Shown here: positions 54,540-64,000 of the stretch, in pieces
How the letters are laid out: every line of letters begins with the position of its first letter
Position numbering within the stretch: the first letter of the stretch is position 1
Source of the DNA: Aquilaria yunnanensis
Lineage: Eukaryota; Streptophyta; Magnoliopsida; Malvales; Thymelaeaceae
Length of the DNA stretch: 64,000 bases
Direction of reading: 5' to 3'
NCBI GenBank assembly: GCA_039654915.1
Contig: CM077597.1
Span: 53,844,001-53,908,000 of the forward strand
Made by a program: the position numbers and the translations under genes
Notes under the pieces: model-generated
Seen by the model: the letters and a program-made list of their open reading frames with translations, nothing else
What the model was told of the DNA's origin: nothing
The model's database searches: none

Positions 54540-55724
54540 CTAAAGCTTCTACAAAATAAATATCAATATGGAGTTGTTTAAACATATCAAGGAATTTAGA
54601 AAATTGTTCCTTATCCTTATCTTTTGATAAATAAGAAGAATATGATAAAGGAGGTCGATACTACTTAACTTTTTTCTTCTTTGGTGGTTCTTGTTGTACT
54701 TCTGGTTCTAAAGGTATCATGGCTTCTTCTTAGGCCATTTGAATTTGGTTTTTAGTATCTATCCATTCCTTTTATGCAGCCTTCTTCTCAGTAATCAGCC
54801 CCTTCTCGCTTCTTAAGGTAATGGCCTCCAATTGCTTTTTTATCGATGACATAAATACTTTGTTAATTTCCATCACCGTCTGTGACATTTGGTCCATCCA
54901 TTGTTGAAACACCAACTATTGCATTTTAAAAATGTCCATGAGAACCTGGTATTGATCTTGAATGCTGCTTATAAATCTCATCACTACTTCCTCAAAATTT
55001 GAATTCCTCGTAGAAAATTGAGGTTACTGGAAATTTGTGTTCCTCCGTCAATTTGCCCAAGTATTGGTTGAATTACCCTCCCAACTAGGTTTAAATGGCC
55101 TACAATAAGCACTATTTTGTGGTCCTATAGAATTTTAGATAAAGTCCATGTAATCATTCCTGCTTCTCCACTTATACATCTGGCAACCCCAATTGAATGT
55201 TCTCCACAAAATTCACATTACATCACTTCAGCTTGCACAAAAAAAAATTTTGAATCCCGTCATCAGAGCTTTGACTTGATTAACCAATGTTGAATAAGCA
55301 TTAGAATTTTGAACTGCAACTACTCTGCTTGGTTTAATTCTGGATGATGATTGTCATTGATAAATTATTCATAATCATCTCTTCAATCAAATTATGTGCT
55401 ACTTCAATCTCTTGTTATTCAAAGTACTATCAACTGCTGCATCAATCATCTACTTGAAAGAATAATTCATACCAAGGTAGAACATTTTCACTTGCATCCT
55501 TGTAGGTAATCCATGATGCAAATGAATCTTTCCCAAACTTCATATAATGTTTCAGAATCCATCAAACTAAAAGCAGAAATATCATTACGAAACGTTGCAA
55601 TATTAGCTGAAGAAAAACAATTCAATAAAAACTTCTTGACAAGAGCATTCCAAGTGGCAATAGAACATCTTGGAAGTGAAGTCAACAATTTCTTGGCTCT
55701 CCTTCTCAATGAAAACAAAAACAA
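54540..55724 (-). pseudogene. Element F gag (Athila-like), broken
   Basis: The part at 55488-55724 reads FSLRRRAKKLLTSLP ... TWNALVKKFL ... DISAFSLMDSETLYEVWERF, the typical Retrotrans_gag pattern of Athila-type elements. Below 55480 only short pieces separated by stops remain. The N-terminal part lies beyond element C, outside this window. Confidence 0.7.
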
Positions 55725-55736
55725 CCTTAACCAAAT

Positions 55737-56605
55737 TGATAGCCAAAGTGCTATCGCCCTTTAAACCTATAAGTCTGGGCAAAGCACTACCCTCGGTAAG
55801 TCCGGCGTCACCCACAAGGAATGGGAGCACCAACCTTGGAAAAAAGAGGTCTGACGCCTTGAACATCCGACCTCGGTAATCCATCATCACCCTTGGGAAC
55901 ATCGGTACTAACCTCAAAAATACGGTGCATCGCCATCCTCGGTAAGGTGACCGAACCGACTTCGGAAAGACTCACCACCTTCGGCAGGAGAGAACACCTC
56001 CGAAGGGGAGCATCCGTGATGAGGGAACTCCCAGATCACTGAAATGACCTTGGAAGAAAGCCATCCTATTCCGAAGAGCTCTGTTCTACCGAAGGGATCT
56101 CAGGAGTACGGCAGGAACAATTAAGGAGCCTCTGACATGCCACCCTCGTACACAACACGCCGCCCTCATATGTGCTCTGACACACCGCTACTGCACACGT
56201 CCTGTCACGCAGACCTACCCCAGCCTTGACCCCTGGACAGACCTGCCTGTAGGCGGCTAGAGGCCCCCATGCCTAAAGGTACGAATTACATCCGACCGAA
56301 CACATGTCATAATCTGAACGGGCCACATTCTCCTATATATATTAAGGAAGTGGCTTCAATAAAAGGGGGATCCCCACAAAAAAAGGGAAGAATCTCTCTA
56401 CTCCTTACTTACCCTCCACCTTCAAACACTGACTTGGGCGTCAGAGGCTCCTCCCCAGAAAAATACTCTGGGGACCTCCAAACCTGTATTATTTGAGTGT
56501 TTCAAGCGACCTCCCCTGGGAAGTCTCTCCTTCAAGCGTTCCTCCCTCACCGGAAGTCCCTACCAGTCTCACCATGTCATACAGCGAAGATGCCGATGGG
56601 CATCA
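55737..56605 (+). repeat. Element C 5' LTR (869 bp)
   Basis: It runs TGATAGCCAAAGTGC to GATGGGCATCA. It contains a TATA-like box tcctatatatatt near 56331-56342, the motif TGACTTGGGCGTCAGAGG near 56430, a stem (ctccccaga/tctgggga) just after it, and an ATG at 56574 in frame with gag. Confidence 0.85.
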
Positions 56606-59600
56606 TCTGGCGCTGTCTGTGGGAACCTACTCCCAGGTGGCCGTCGTTGAAACTCAGCGTTCTAAGGACAAGGGGCTCCCGAAGTCCCCTTCCACGCCAG
56701 AGGTTCAACCGGTAACCGAACAACCCACCGCAGGGACTTCCTTGCTTGAAGACGAACGTCCTCTAACCGTTACCATGAGCTTCCTGCGTGATTTTCAGCG
56801 CTCCGTTGTGGCTGAAATGACACAGTAACTAGACCGAAGATGGCCACAGCTGCCTCCGGACCGAAGGCCCTCTTCACCAGTACCTCATCGGGAGAGAAGC
56901 CCGAAGTCAACTCACCAGAGTTCGGGAAGCGGGGACCAACGCGATGAGTCCTCAACGGAAAACATACCCCCCAGGGTTTGACCTATGGGAGAAATGGGGC
57001 CCAAACGGCCCAGGACTCCCCGCCGAAGGAGTTCTTCACCAGAAGAGAAATCGCAATCCCCTTCGCACCGAAGTTACTCTAAAAAAAAAGGCATCGTTCT
57101 CCATTGCCGGAGGCCTCTAGGCAGCAAGAAGAAGAGCCCAGTGCCACACTCCTCATGGAAAAATCCTAAAGACGCTAGAGAGGGTGGAAAGACAGGTAAC
57201 TTGGAACCCCGTCTGGTCTAGGTTGTCAGAACCCTTCAACAGAGATGAATCGCCGTTTACCTGAGCAGTAGTCGAAGCATTTATGCCGAGTGACTTTTGG
57301 GTGCCTCGTTTGGAAACCTACGATGGCCGAAGTGACCCCCAGGCTCACCTAACCAAATCAAGTGCAGCATGCTGTTGCACAGTGCTGATGAAGTCACCCT
57401 GTGCAAATGCTTCGAGGTTACCCTCGCTGGACCAGAAACGGCATGGTACAACTCGTTAGCCCCTGGAACCATCATCGGATTCCAATAGTTGTCTACCATT
57501 TTCACGCAGCAATTCATCGGAAGCAGGCCAACGGCAAAGATGCCAGTTCAAATGTTTGACATAGTGCAGAAGAATGAAGAAACTATTCACGACTATGTCG
57601 AAACGTTCAACCGAGAAACCCTGAGCGTTCCAAACTTTAGGCCGGAAATACGCATCCTTGCCATGATACAGGGACTTCGGAGAGACTCACAGTTGTTCTG
57701 TGAATTCTCTAAGGACCCCCGGACACCCTCGGTGAGTTTTACCGAAGAGCTGAGCAGCATATGACAGCTGAAGAGCTGAGGATGGGGGGCCCAAAGCTCG
57801 ACCACATCTGTACCGAGGGGTCGAGCCAACAAACTCGCTACCCAACCGAATCAGGGGGACGACCTCGGAAGCTTAGAGGGAAGAAGCCGTTGACTTTTAC
57901 TTCCCTAAACACCACAAGGACAAACATCCTCATGGGCATGGAAAGGCAAGGAACTCAGATTCAATGACCAAAGGCCATGACCTCGGACAACAAAAAGAAC
58001 ATGAAAAAGTTTTGCCAGTTCCATTGGGATCATGGGCATGATACCGAGGATTGCTTCCAGCTGAGGAAGTACATACAGTCCCTGATAAAGCAGGGCCAAC
58101 TTTGACGTTACCTGCAAATGCCCTCCCCAAAGGGAAAGAGGGAAGAGGAAGGGAAAGGAGATGACGAGGAATATGACTCCAACAGACGCCGGAACCGAAG
58201 TCCCAGAAGACATCCGCCACCTCCGATAGGAGTAATACAGATGATCACCATAGGACTGCCATCGGTAGAGAGGAAAAGAAAAGCCAGGGAGATCTCGGTG
58301 ATGGAATACGGTAACCCATCAAAAAAGCTTGTTCAGAAAGATGGGTCTACCATAATATTCCCTCATGACGATCCACTACTGGCCATGGCAAGGATAGGGA
58401 GTTGGGACGTCAAGAGAGTACTGCTTGATGATGGTTCCAATGCTGACGTCTTGTTCTTTCATCTGCTACAGAGTTTGGGTATCTCAAGGAGCGACCTCAA
58501 GCCCGTTACTTCTCCTACTTTCGGAGTGGGACTGTCCAAACTCCCCATCCTCGGATGGATTGACCTTTCTCTAATGTTAAGGGGAACTTCACTGAAGAAC
58601 AAAGACGAGCTTTTTGCCTCCACAATGACAAGGTTCATCGTCATAGATGTCCCTTCATCATATAATGCCATCCTTGGGAGGCAAATGCAAGGAAACTTTC
58701 ACATCTGCCCGGATGTGAAATACTTGACTGTCACCTTCCCAACAAAGGATGGAGATGCTGAGATCTTCATTGACCAAGAGGAAGTGAGGAAAGTATTTGT
58801 CAAAGCGAGAAAGGCTCCGGCAACAAATTGCGCGCAGACTACGATAGCAAAGGCCGTGCTCGCAGCAGAGGCCAAGGGAGAAGGAACAGAAAATTGTTGA
58901 GAAAATAGAAACGGAAGATATAGAACTTGTCCCAGGCCGAAATACCCGAATAGGGAAAAGATTGGCCGAAGGTGATAAGGAAAAACTTGTATCTTTCCTG
59001 TTAATGAATAAAGATCTGTTTGCTTACTTGCCGAAGGACATGCCTGGGGTAGACCCTCGCACAATCCAACATAGCCTTAAGGTACGCCTAGAGGCAAAGC
59101 CCGTCCGTCAAAAAAACTGAAGCCTCTCGGCGCACAAGAACAACTTCATCAAAACCGAAGTCCAGTATTTAATAGATGCAGGTATAATTAGGGAAGTCAA
59201 ATACCCCGAATGGCTTAGTAATGTGGTTATCGCCACAAAAGAAGAGAGGGACAAGCTCCGAATGTGCATTGACTTCCGGAATGTGAATGACGCTTGCCCT
59301 AAGGATTCATATCCTCTGCCACCAATAAACCAGTTGGTGGACTCGACCGCCGAGTATGGTATCCTGAGTTTCCTCGACGCCTTTAGTGGGTATCACCAAG
59401 TTAGGATGGAACCCGAAGATGAGGAAAACACCACCTTCATCTCCGAAGTTGGTACATATTGTTACATTAGAATGCCCCTCGGGCTTAAAAATTCAGGAGC
59501 CACCTACCAGAGGCTAATGAACAAGGTCTTCAAAGCCCAAATAGGGAGGAACATGGAAGTGTATGTCGATGATACGATAGTTAAGAGCAAACCGCCTAGC

Positions 59601-60790
59601 AGTCACATCGCAGACTTGGAGGAAACATTCCACCAACGGAGAACCTTCGGAATTCACCTCAATCCCGAAAAATGCGTCTTCGGCGTAAGCGCGGGTAAGT
59701 TCCTCGGATTTATGGTGTCGGAAAGAGGTATCAATGCCAATCCAGAAAAGGTCAAAGCGCTACTAGGATTCCGAACTCCTTCCACAACAAAGGATGTGCA
59801 AAGGCTCACAAGGAGAATAACGTCCCTTAGTAGGTTTATTTCCAAATATGGGGATCACTGCCGACCGTTCTTTAAGGTCCTCACCAAGGTACCAAAAAAT
59901 GGTGGCGACCTCGAAAGCAATATGCATCCTTAGAATGAAGACTGCCAAAAGGCCTGGGAAGAGCTTAAGGTCTACTTGACTCGTCTACCAACACTCCGGC
60001 AGCCACGGGAAAGAGAACCCCTCATACTATACCTCGTAGTCACGAAAAAGGCATTAAGTTCGGTTCTTGTGAAAGAAGAGGGGGCGGAACAATGGCCAGT
60101 ATACTATGTGAGCAAATCCCTGCATGGCGCCAAAGTCAAGTACCCCCTACTACAAAAGGCTATTTACGCCCTGGTCCTTGCAAGCAGAAGATTGCGTCCG
60201 TATTTCCAACGCCACTCCATTATTGTCCGAAGTAACCTGCCTCTTCGAGATATCATAAAGAAGGTAGACCACTCAGGAAGGCTTTCCAAGTGGTGCATAG
60301 AGCTCAGCAAATATGATATTACCTATGAGCCGAGGAAGGCAATAAAAGCTAGCGCTTTGGCGGATTTCATTGCCAAAGATGGTCAATCAGACCTCGGCAA
60401 AAGTGAACCGGAGTGGACTCTGTTCGTAGATGGGGCCTCCGGCTCCGAGCGCCGGGGAGCTGGAATAATCATTCGCGGCCCCAAGGGTATGGAAGTCATG
60501 AAAGCCATCAAATTCGGGTTTAACGTCACCAACAATACGGCAGAGTATGAACCTCTCAAAGCAGGGTTACGCTTTGCTAGAAAAATTGGCGTAAGAAACC
60601 TGAAGGCCCACAGCGATTCTCAGCTAGTGGTCCGACAGATGGCAGGGGACTATAGTGCAAACCCAACTTTGGCAAAATATCACGAGCTCGTATCAAAGCT
60701 CATTCAAGAGTTCGACGCATTGCACATTGAGAACATGCCTCACCGAGACAATGTCAAAGCAGATAGTTTGGCCAAATCAAGAAAGTACAC
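56574..60790 (+). pseudogene. Element C gag-pol, multiply broken and cut by element D
   Basis: From ATG 56574 (MSYSEDADGHHLALSVG) the frame is open to a nonsense TAA at 56826. Further pieces are the capsid region (57489-57764, GSRPTAKMPVQMFDI), the zinc-knuckle area near 58010-58060, Gag end plus protease (58118-58900, LDDGSNADVLF), RT (59223-59933, with YVDD kept at about 59560-59575), and RNase H (59976 on, VDGASGS, AEYE, HSDSQL). More stops occur at 58898, near 59117 and at 59931. The last residues before element D read SRKYT, matching SKTYT of element A just after the RNase H domain. Integrase is not in the window. Confidence 0.88.
56608..56625 (+). other. Primer binding site of element C
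   Basis: tggcgctgtctgtgggaa, two bases after the LTR end. Confidence 0.75.
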
Positions 60791-61762
60791 TGATGCCCCA
60801 AGGCATCTTCGTTTGCTGTCATGTTGACAGGTGGAGAGACTTCCTGAGGAGGCGAGCGCCTGGAGCTCTGGTTTCCCAGCTGAGTGTGCCTGAAAAGCTC
60901 AAAGAAGAGGTTAGGAGGTCCCCGGTTTGCTTTTCCGGGGAGGACCCTCCGACGCCCAAGTCAGTTTTCTGAGTGAAAGTGGAGGAAGAACACTAAGGGG
61001 TCAAGTGTCTTGCCTGTTTTGTGTTTTCTCAGAGGGAGCAAAATGCCCATCCTTTGCCCAGTCCCATTTCCTAGTATTTATAGGAGTAGCTGGTCCGTTC
61101 AGATCATGACGCGTGTTCGGTCGGATTTGATCTGTACTTTTGGACCTAGGGGACGGGCAGCCGTTTGCAGCCTCTTTTAGCCCTGGACCCGGACAGGTTG
61201 TGTCAGGACGGGGGCGGCTATGGCGTGTCAGTTCGCCGTTCTGATGTGACGTGTAGGGCTTGTGGGCGGCGTGTCAGAGGCTCCTTAAATGCTCATACCG
61301 TACTCCCGAGGTCCCCTGGGCGAGGTCGCCCTTCGGTGCGTGCACCCTCTTCGGATTCTATCCGTCCTTCGGTGCGAGCACCTCCTTCGGGATCTATCCC
61401 ATAGTTCTGGGAGTTCCCTTGATGAGCACCTTCTTCGGGACTCACACCCATAGTTCGGGGATTCCCTTGTTCAGGTGTTTCTTGTTCGGGGAAGATCCTC
61501 TTCGGGGCCTCTGCCTTCGGGGAGATTCTCCCTTGCTTCAGAGAGATGGCTCTCTTACCCGAAGATGGTCAGTTTGGCCCCTCGATGGAGACGGTGTTGT
61601 CCTCGAAATTCCTGACGAGCTAACCAAAGTCTCGAGCTCATAGTGTTTGACTTCGCACCTTTCGAGGTCAGTGAAAAGATCCTCTCTTGGGTGACGTCAG
61701 ACTCCTCGGCCAATATTCTGGCAGGGAGTTACTACCGAGGAGGCAATAGCCTTTGGCTATCA
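60791..61762 (-). repeat. Element D 3' LTR (972 bp)
   Basis: Its plus-strand ends are tgatgccccaagg and ctttggctatca. On the minus strand it carries TGACTTGGGCGTCGGAGG near 60945-60962 and a strong stem (GGTCCCCGG with CCGGGGAGGACC, about 60917-60946). A Gag-type ATG with MTANEDALGH lies at its U5 end. Near 61330-61520 there are several diverged repeats of the form cttcggg...catagttc. Confidence 0.88.
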
Positions 61763-61775
61763 CAGGCCCCCCTCC
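61763..61775 (-). other. Polypurine tract of element D
   Basis: On the minus strand ggaggggggcctg adjoins the LTR. Confidence 0.65.
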
Positions 61776-61879
61776 AAAAAGCCGAAGTGAGAAACTTCGG
61801 TTCATCGGTTTTCGGGTCCTGTGGTTGTGATATCTGTGCCGAAGACGCCTTCTTCTGCTTGTAGCGATAGGCAGCATTT

Positions 61880-62055
61880 TTGCGTCCTCGAGGCGCAAGA
61901 AGATAGGCTGTCCCTGTGCCGAAGATACACCCTCTGCCCGAAGTTTACAGGCTGTCTCTTGGTATCCTCGTGGCGAGGGAAGATAGGATAACCTTGTACC
62001 GAAGATAGACCTTTTGCCCGAAGTCACAGGCTGTCTTTTGGTGTCTTCGAGGTAA
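61880..62055 (-). repeat. Two diverged direct repeats near the PPT of element D
   Basis: The words ggctgtc, gccgaagata(c/g)acc, tgcccgaagt and ggtgtcttcgagg or ggtatcctcgtgg recur with a period of about 80 bp, matching in place the 81-bp repeats of element A. Confidence 0.55.
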
Positions 62056-62174
62056 CCTACTTTTTCACCTTTATAGGTCTGCTCATGCGTCGCGTCCTGT
62101 GTCTAGCGGAGTCAGTCTAGGGCGGCGCCTCTAGACCAAATGATGTCAGAGGGCGCGCTCGACGTGATGGACGA

Positions 62175-62182
62175 CACGTGGC
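62175..62182 (+). promoter_or_regulatory. CACGTGGC box upstream of the antisense gene (element D)
   Basis: It lies 158 bp before the TATA box at 62340; a related gacacatggcac follows at about 62203. The octamer is identical to that in elements A and B although the surrounding sequence has diverged. Confidence 0.5.
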
Positions 62183-62339
62183 ATGTTTGCTGCGCGATGG
62201 CTGACACATGGCACACTTTTATTGGGTAAGAATGCACTGAGTACGGCGGGCGCGAATTTTCAGGCGCTCTTAGCAGTTATGGCGACGCTTTGCCTTCCGA
62301 GGGATACTAATGACGACGGTTCTCCTGGCCTTCTCGGGC

Positions 62340-62347
62340 TATATATA
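62340..62347 (+). promoter_or_regulatory. TATA box of the antisense gene (element D)
   Basis: TATATATA in gggctatatatatcag, about 245 bp before ATG 62592. Confidence 0.6.
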
Positions 62348-62591
62348 TCAGTCCTGTCATAACCCTCTTTCTGCTTCTGCTTTTGCTTTCTTTTTCCTTC
62401 TAATTGTCTCCCGATTTTCCGCGGCGGTTCTCCTTTTTCAGGCGTTTTTCCGACCACTTTTCACGACGGCTTCCAGAAATCCAGATTCCGGCAAGACCTT
62501 TGGTGGGTTTTAGTCCTTTTGCTTTTTTCAAAGCTTCTTCTTTGTTTTTCCCGAACTCGTTTTCCTTGTTTTTCCCGAACTCGTTTTCATC

Positions 62592-64000
62592 ATGCCTGTT
62601 CCCGAGAGTTGGCAACCTCTTCTTTCTCACCCTTGCTGCACTACTCCGGCAAAACTAGCGAAGTGGAAGAAAAAGTTTTTCTTACCCTCTTACTCTGTGA
62701 CGAGGTTGCCCCGTCCTGACCAATTTCCTTTCTCCAACCGAAGTGATGAAATCACCGTTTTCCGAGCCCAACTGAAGGCCGGACTTCGGTATCCCCCCCC
62801 CCCCGGAGATGGTTAGCGCGTTCTGCAACTTCCATGGCATTGCCGTTAACCAACTCCCACCGAACTCGTACTGCTATTTCAACGCCTTCCTCTGTATGTG
62901 CGGCGTTTTCAAAATAAAACCTCACTTTGTAGTTTTTCTTCAGTACTACAAGCTCTTCGTGGTCCCGAAGGGTGGCTTCTACTTTATGCTACCTCGGGGA
63001 TCCGGGAGCAAAAAGTATACGTTCACCTTCGCCACCAAAGACAGCTGGCGAGGCTGGCAACAAAAATTCTTTTTCCTGAAGAAGTCGGAGGCTTGGTCGC
63101 ACGTCCCGACCAAGTGGGCTCAGGGGAGGCTCAAGATGGATGTTGTTGACCCGAAGATACTGCTAGACGCCGACGTAGCACCTATCTTTGAGGACTTCGA
63201 CAGGCGCATCCGGGCCGTCTCTGACTGGGCTGCCGAGGTCTCTCCTCGTGCCCTTTACCCCTTTCCGATCAACTGAAGGCTCATGACCGAAGAGGTCCTT
63301 CGGGAACTCAAGGTGGTAAAGGAGCATGTGACAGACCTCAACATGCCGAAACCGGCTTCTTCGGGGAAGGACTCCTGGCTCGTGAAACTCCTTCGGGGGA
63401 AAGAGACTTATGAGTCTTTTTACGAGAGTAAGTTACTTTCTCATTTTTTCCTTCATAACTTCATCTTGGACTTACACTGATCTTCTTTTCCTTTTTTCAG
63501 AGATGGGCGACGACGCGGCTGCCTTCTACAAGGCTCTTTTTACCGGGCAGGCCGAGAGGGGCGAACAGACAAAGAAGGCCACCTCTCGGAGGCAGAAGCA
63601 GACTTCGGGCAGCCCTCCTTCCAAACGGGCAAAGAAAGCTGCTCCTTCCTCTCTTCCACAAATTTCGGAGGAGGTAGGCGAGGAGCCCGAACACCCTGCT
63701 GCCCCTTTGCTCGAAGTTCCTTCTGTCGACGTCCCTTCTTCCGACGTCCTTCCTCAAAGCCCCACGCCTTCGCATGCTCTTCTGGAGGGCGATGGGGAAG
63801 AGACCCCTTCTGCCGAGGAACGGCGCCAAATAAGAGGCAAGGGGATCTCTACTGAGGCGGCGTCGATTCTTGAAGACGACGTTACCAAGGTGCCAGCAGG
63901 TTTGTACTTTGTCGAAGAACCTTTTTTCTCTTGTAAATCTTTAAGAGTTTTCTGGCCTTAACCAATTTTTCTGCTTTGTTGTGCAGCGGAGGTGGCCGCT
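62592..64000 (+). pseudogene. Antisense spliced gene of element D, 5' part, broken
   Basis: Exon 1 is 62592-63427, exon 2 is 63501-63899, and exon 3 starts at 63987 and leaves the window. Introns are GT...AG (73 and 87 nt) at the same positions and phases as in elements A and B. It starts MPVPESWQPLL, three codons shorter than A. A run of 12 C at 62783-62794 shifts the frame after RYPPPP. TGA at 63274-63276 then replaces the Trp of PINWRL. The PF04195-like words (QLPPNSYCYFNAFLC, PKGGFYFMLPRGSG) and a basic stretch in exon 2 (KKATSRRQKQ ... KRAKK) are kept. Confidence 0.85.

Larger units (their letters stand above)
53145..55736 (-). mobile_element. Element F: Athila-like Ty3/gypsy remnant (gag, PR, RT start)
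   Basis: On the minus strand the order gag (about 55736 to 54540), protease (54534-53827), N-terminal RT (about 53520-53145) is kept. Both ends are cut: element C entered gag at 55737, and LTR X entered RT at 53144. No LTR of this element is in the window. Many stops show that it is old. Confidence 0.75.
55737..60790 (+). mobile_element. Element C: decayed Tat-like retrotransposon, 5' part
   Basis: It has an 869-bp 5' LTR (55737-56605), PBS, then gag-PR-RT-RNase H collinear with elements A and B. The 5-bp sequence before it is caaat; the matching TSD would be beyond the window. At 60790, inside RNase H, element D is inserted. The remaining 3' part of C should follow D outside the window. The sequence is clearly diverged from A and B and carries many stops. 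Confidence 0.88.
60791..64000 (-). mobile_element. Element D: Tat-like retrotransposon inserted in element C, runs off the window
   Basis: It starts at tgatgccccaagg with a 972-bp 3' LTR (60791-61762), then PPT, tandem repeats and the antisense gene on plus. Its gag-pol would lie beyond 64000 on minus. The probable TSD is tacac (60786-60790); the partner is outside. It is a different subfamily from A and B (longer LTR, diverged sequence) with the same layout. Confidence 0.88.

Overview
This window is repeat-dense plant nuclear DNA. I see no intact host gene, rRNA or tRNA. The evidence is stacked plant-type LTR retrotransposons (Tat-like and Athila-like Ty3/gypsy), a CACTA DNA transposon, several solo LTRs with 5-bp target-site duplications (TSDs), and short GT-AG introns. 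The species cannot be told. The background is AT-rich, while the Tat-like elements are visibly GC-richer.

Layout. 1-4237: AT-rich relic DNA. 4238-9117: a ~2.4-kb LTR (LTR-G) split by a deleted Tat-like element (E, 4537-7010, minus) and followed by a primer-binding-site-like sequence. 9140-12104: a ~3-kb solo LTR with TSD. 12105-13260: a decayed plant-mobile/Ulp1-transposon-like coding remnant. 14564-15978 and 18043-18541: a solo LTR and a fragment of a 1.4-kb LTR family (H). 18671-29827: full-length Tat-like element A (plus; TSD atgct). 30575-33412: an H solo LTR carrying a second H solo LTR inside it. 33576-44794: full-length element B (minus; TSD gtgcc), nearly the same as A, so A and B form 11-kb inverted arms. 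45322-47715: a second LTR-G-like copy. 47736-53144: a probable LTR (X) holding a CACTA element (48877-53050). 53145-55736: an Athila-like gag-PR-RT remnant (F, minus). 55737-60790: decayed Tat-like element C (plus), interrupted by element D (60791 to beyond the window end, minus).

The most interesting content is the organisation of A, B and D. Besides gag-pol (capsid, protease, reverse transcriptase, RNase H, integrase), each carries a second gene on the opposite strand between pol and the 3' LTR. It has its own TATA box, a conserved CACGTGGC box upstream, and spliceosomal introns oriented for the antisense strand: three in A and B, at least two in D. In A the four exons join in frame to a 708-aa protein with a 'putative gypsy type transposon' (PF04195-like) N-terminal region, a basic bipartite NLS-like stretch and a coiled-coil C-terminus. 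Extra antisense ORFs of this class are known in Tat-lineage plant retrotransposons; their function is not established. In A gag-pol is broken while the antisense gene is open; in B gag-pol has a single in-frame stop while the antisense gene has two.

Two further structural points recur in A, B, C, D and E. The first in-frame Gag ATG lies inside the LTR about 32 bp before the primer binding site, so the reading frame crosses the PBS. The transcribed LTR leader also holds a conserved motif followed by a GC-rich hairpin.
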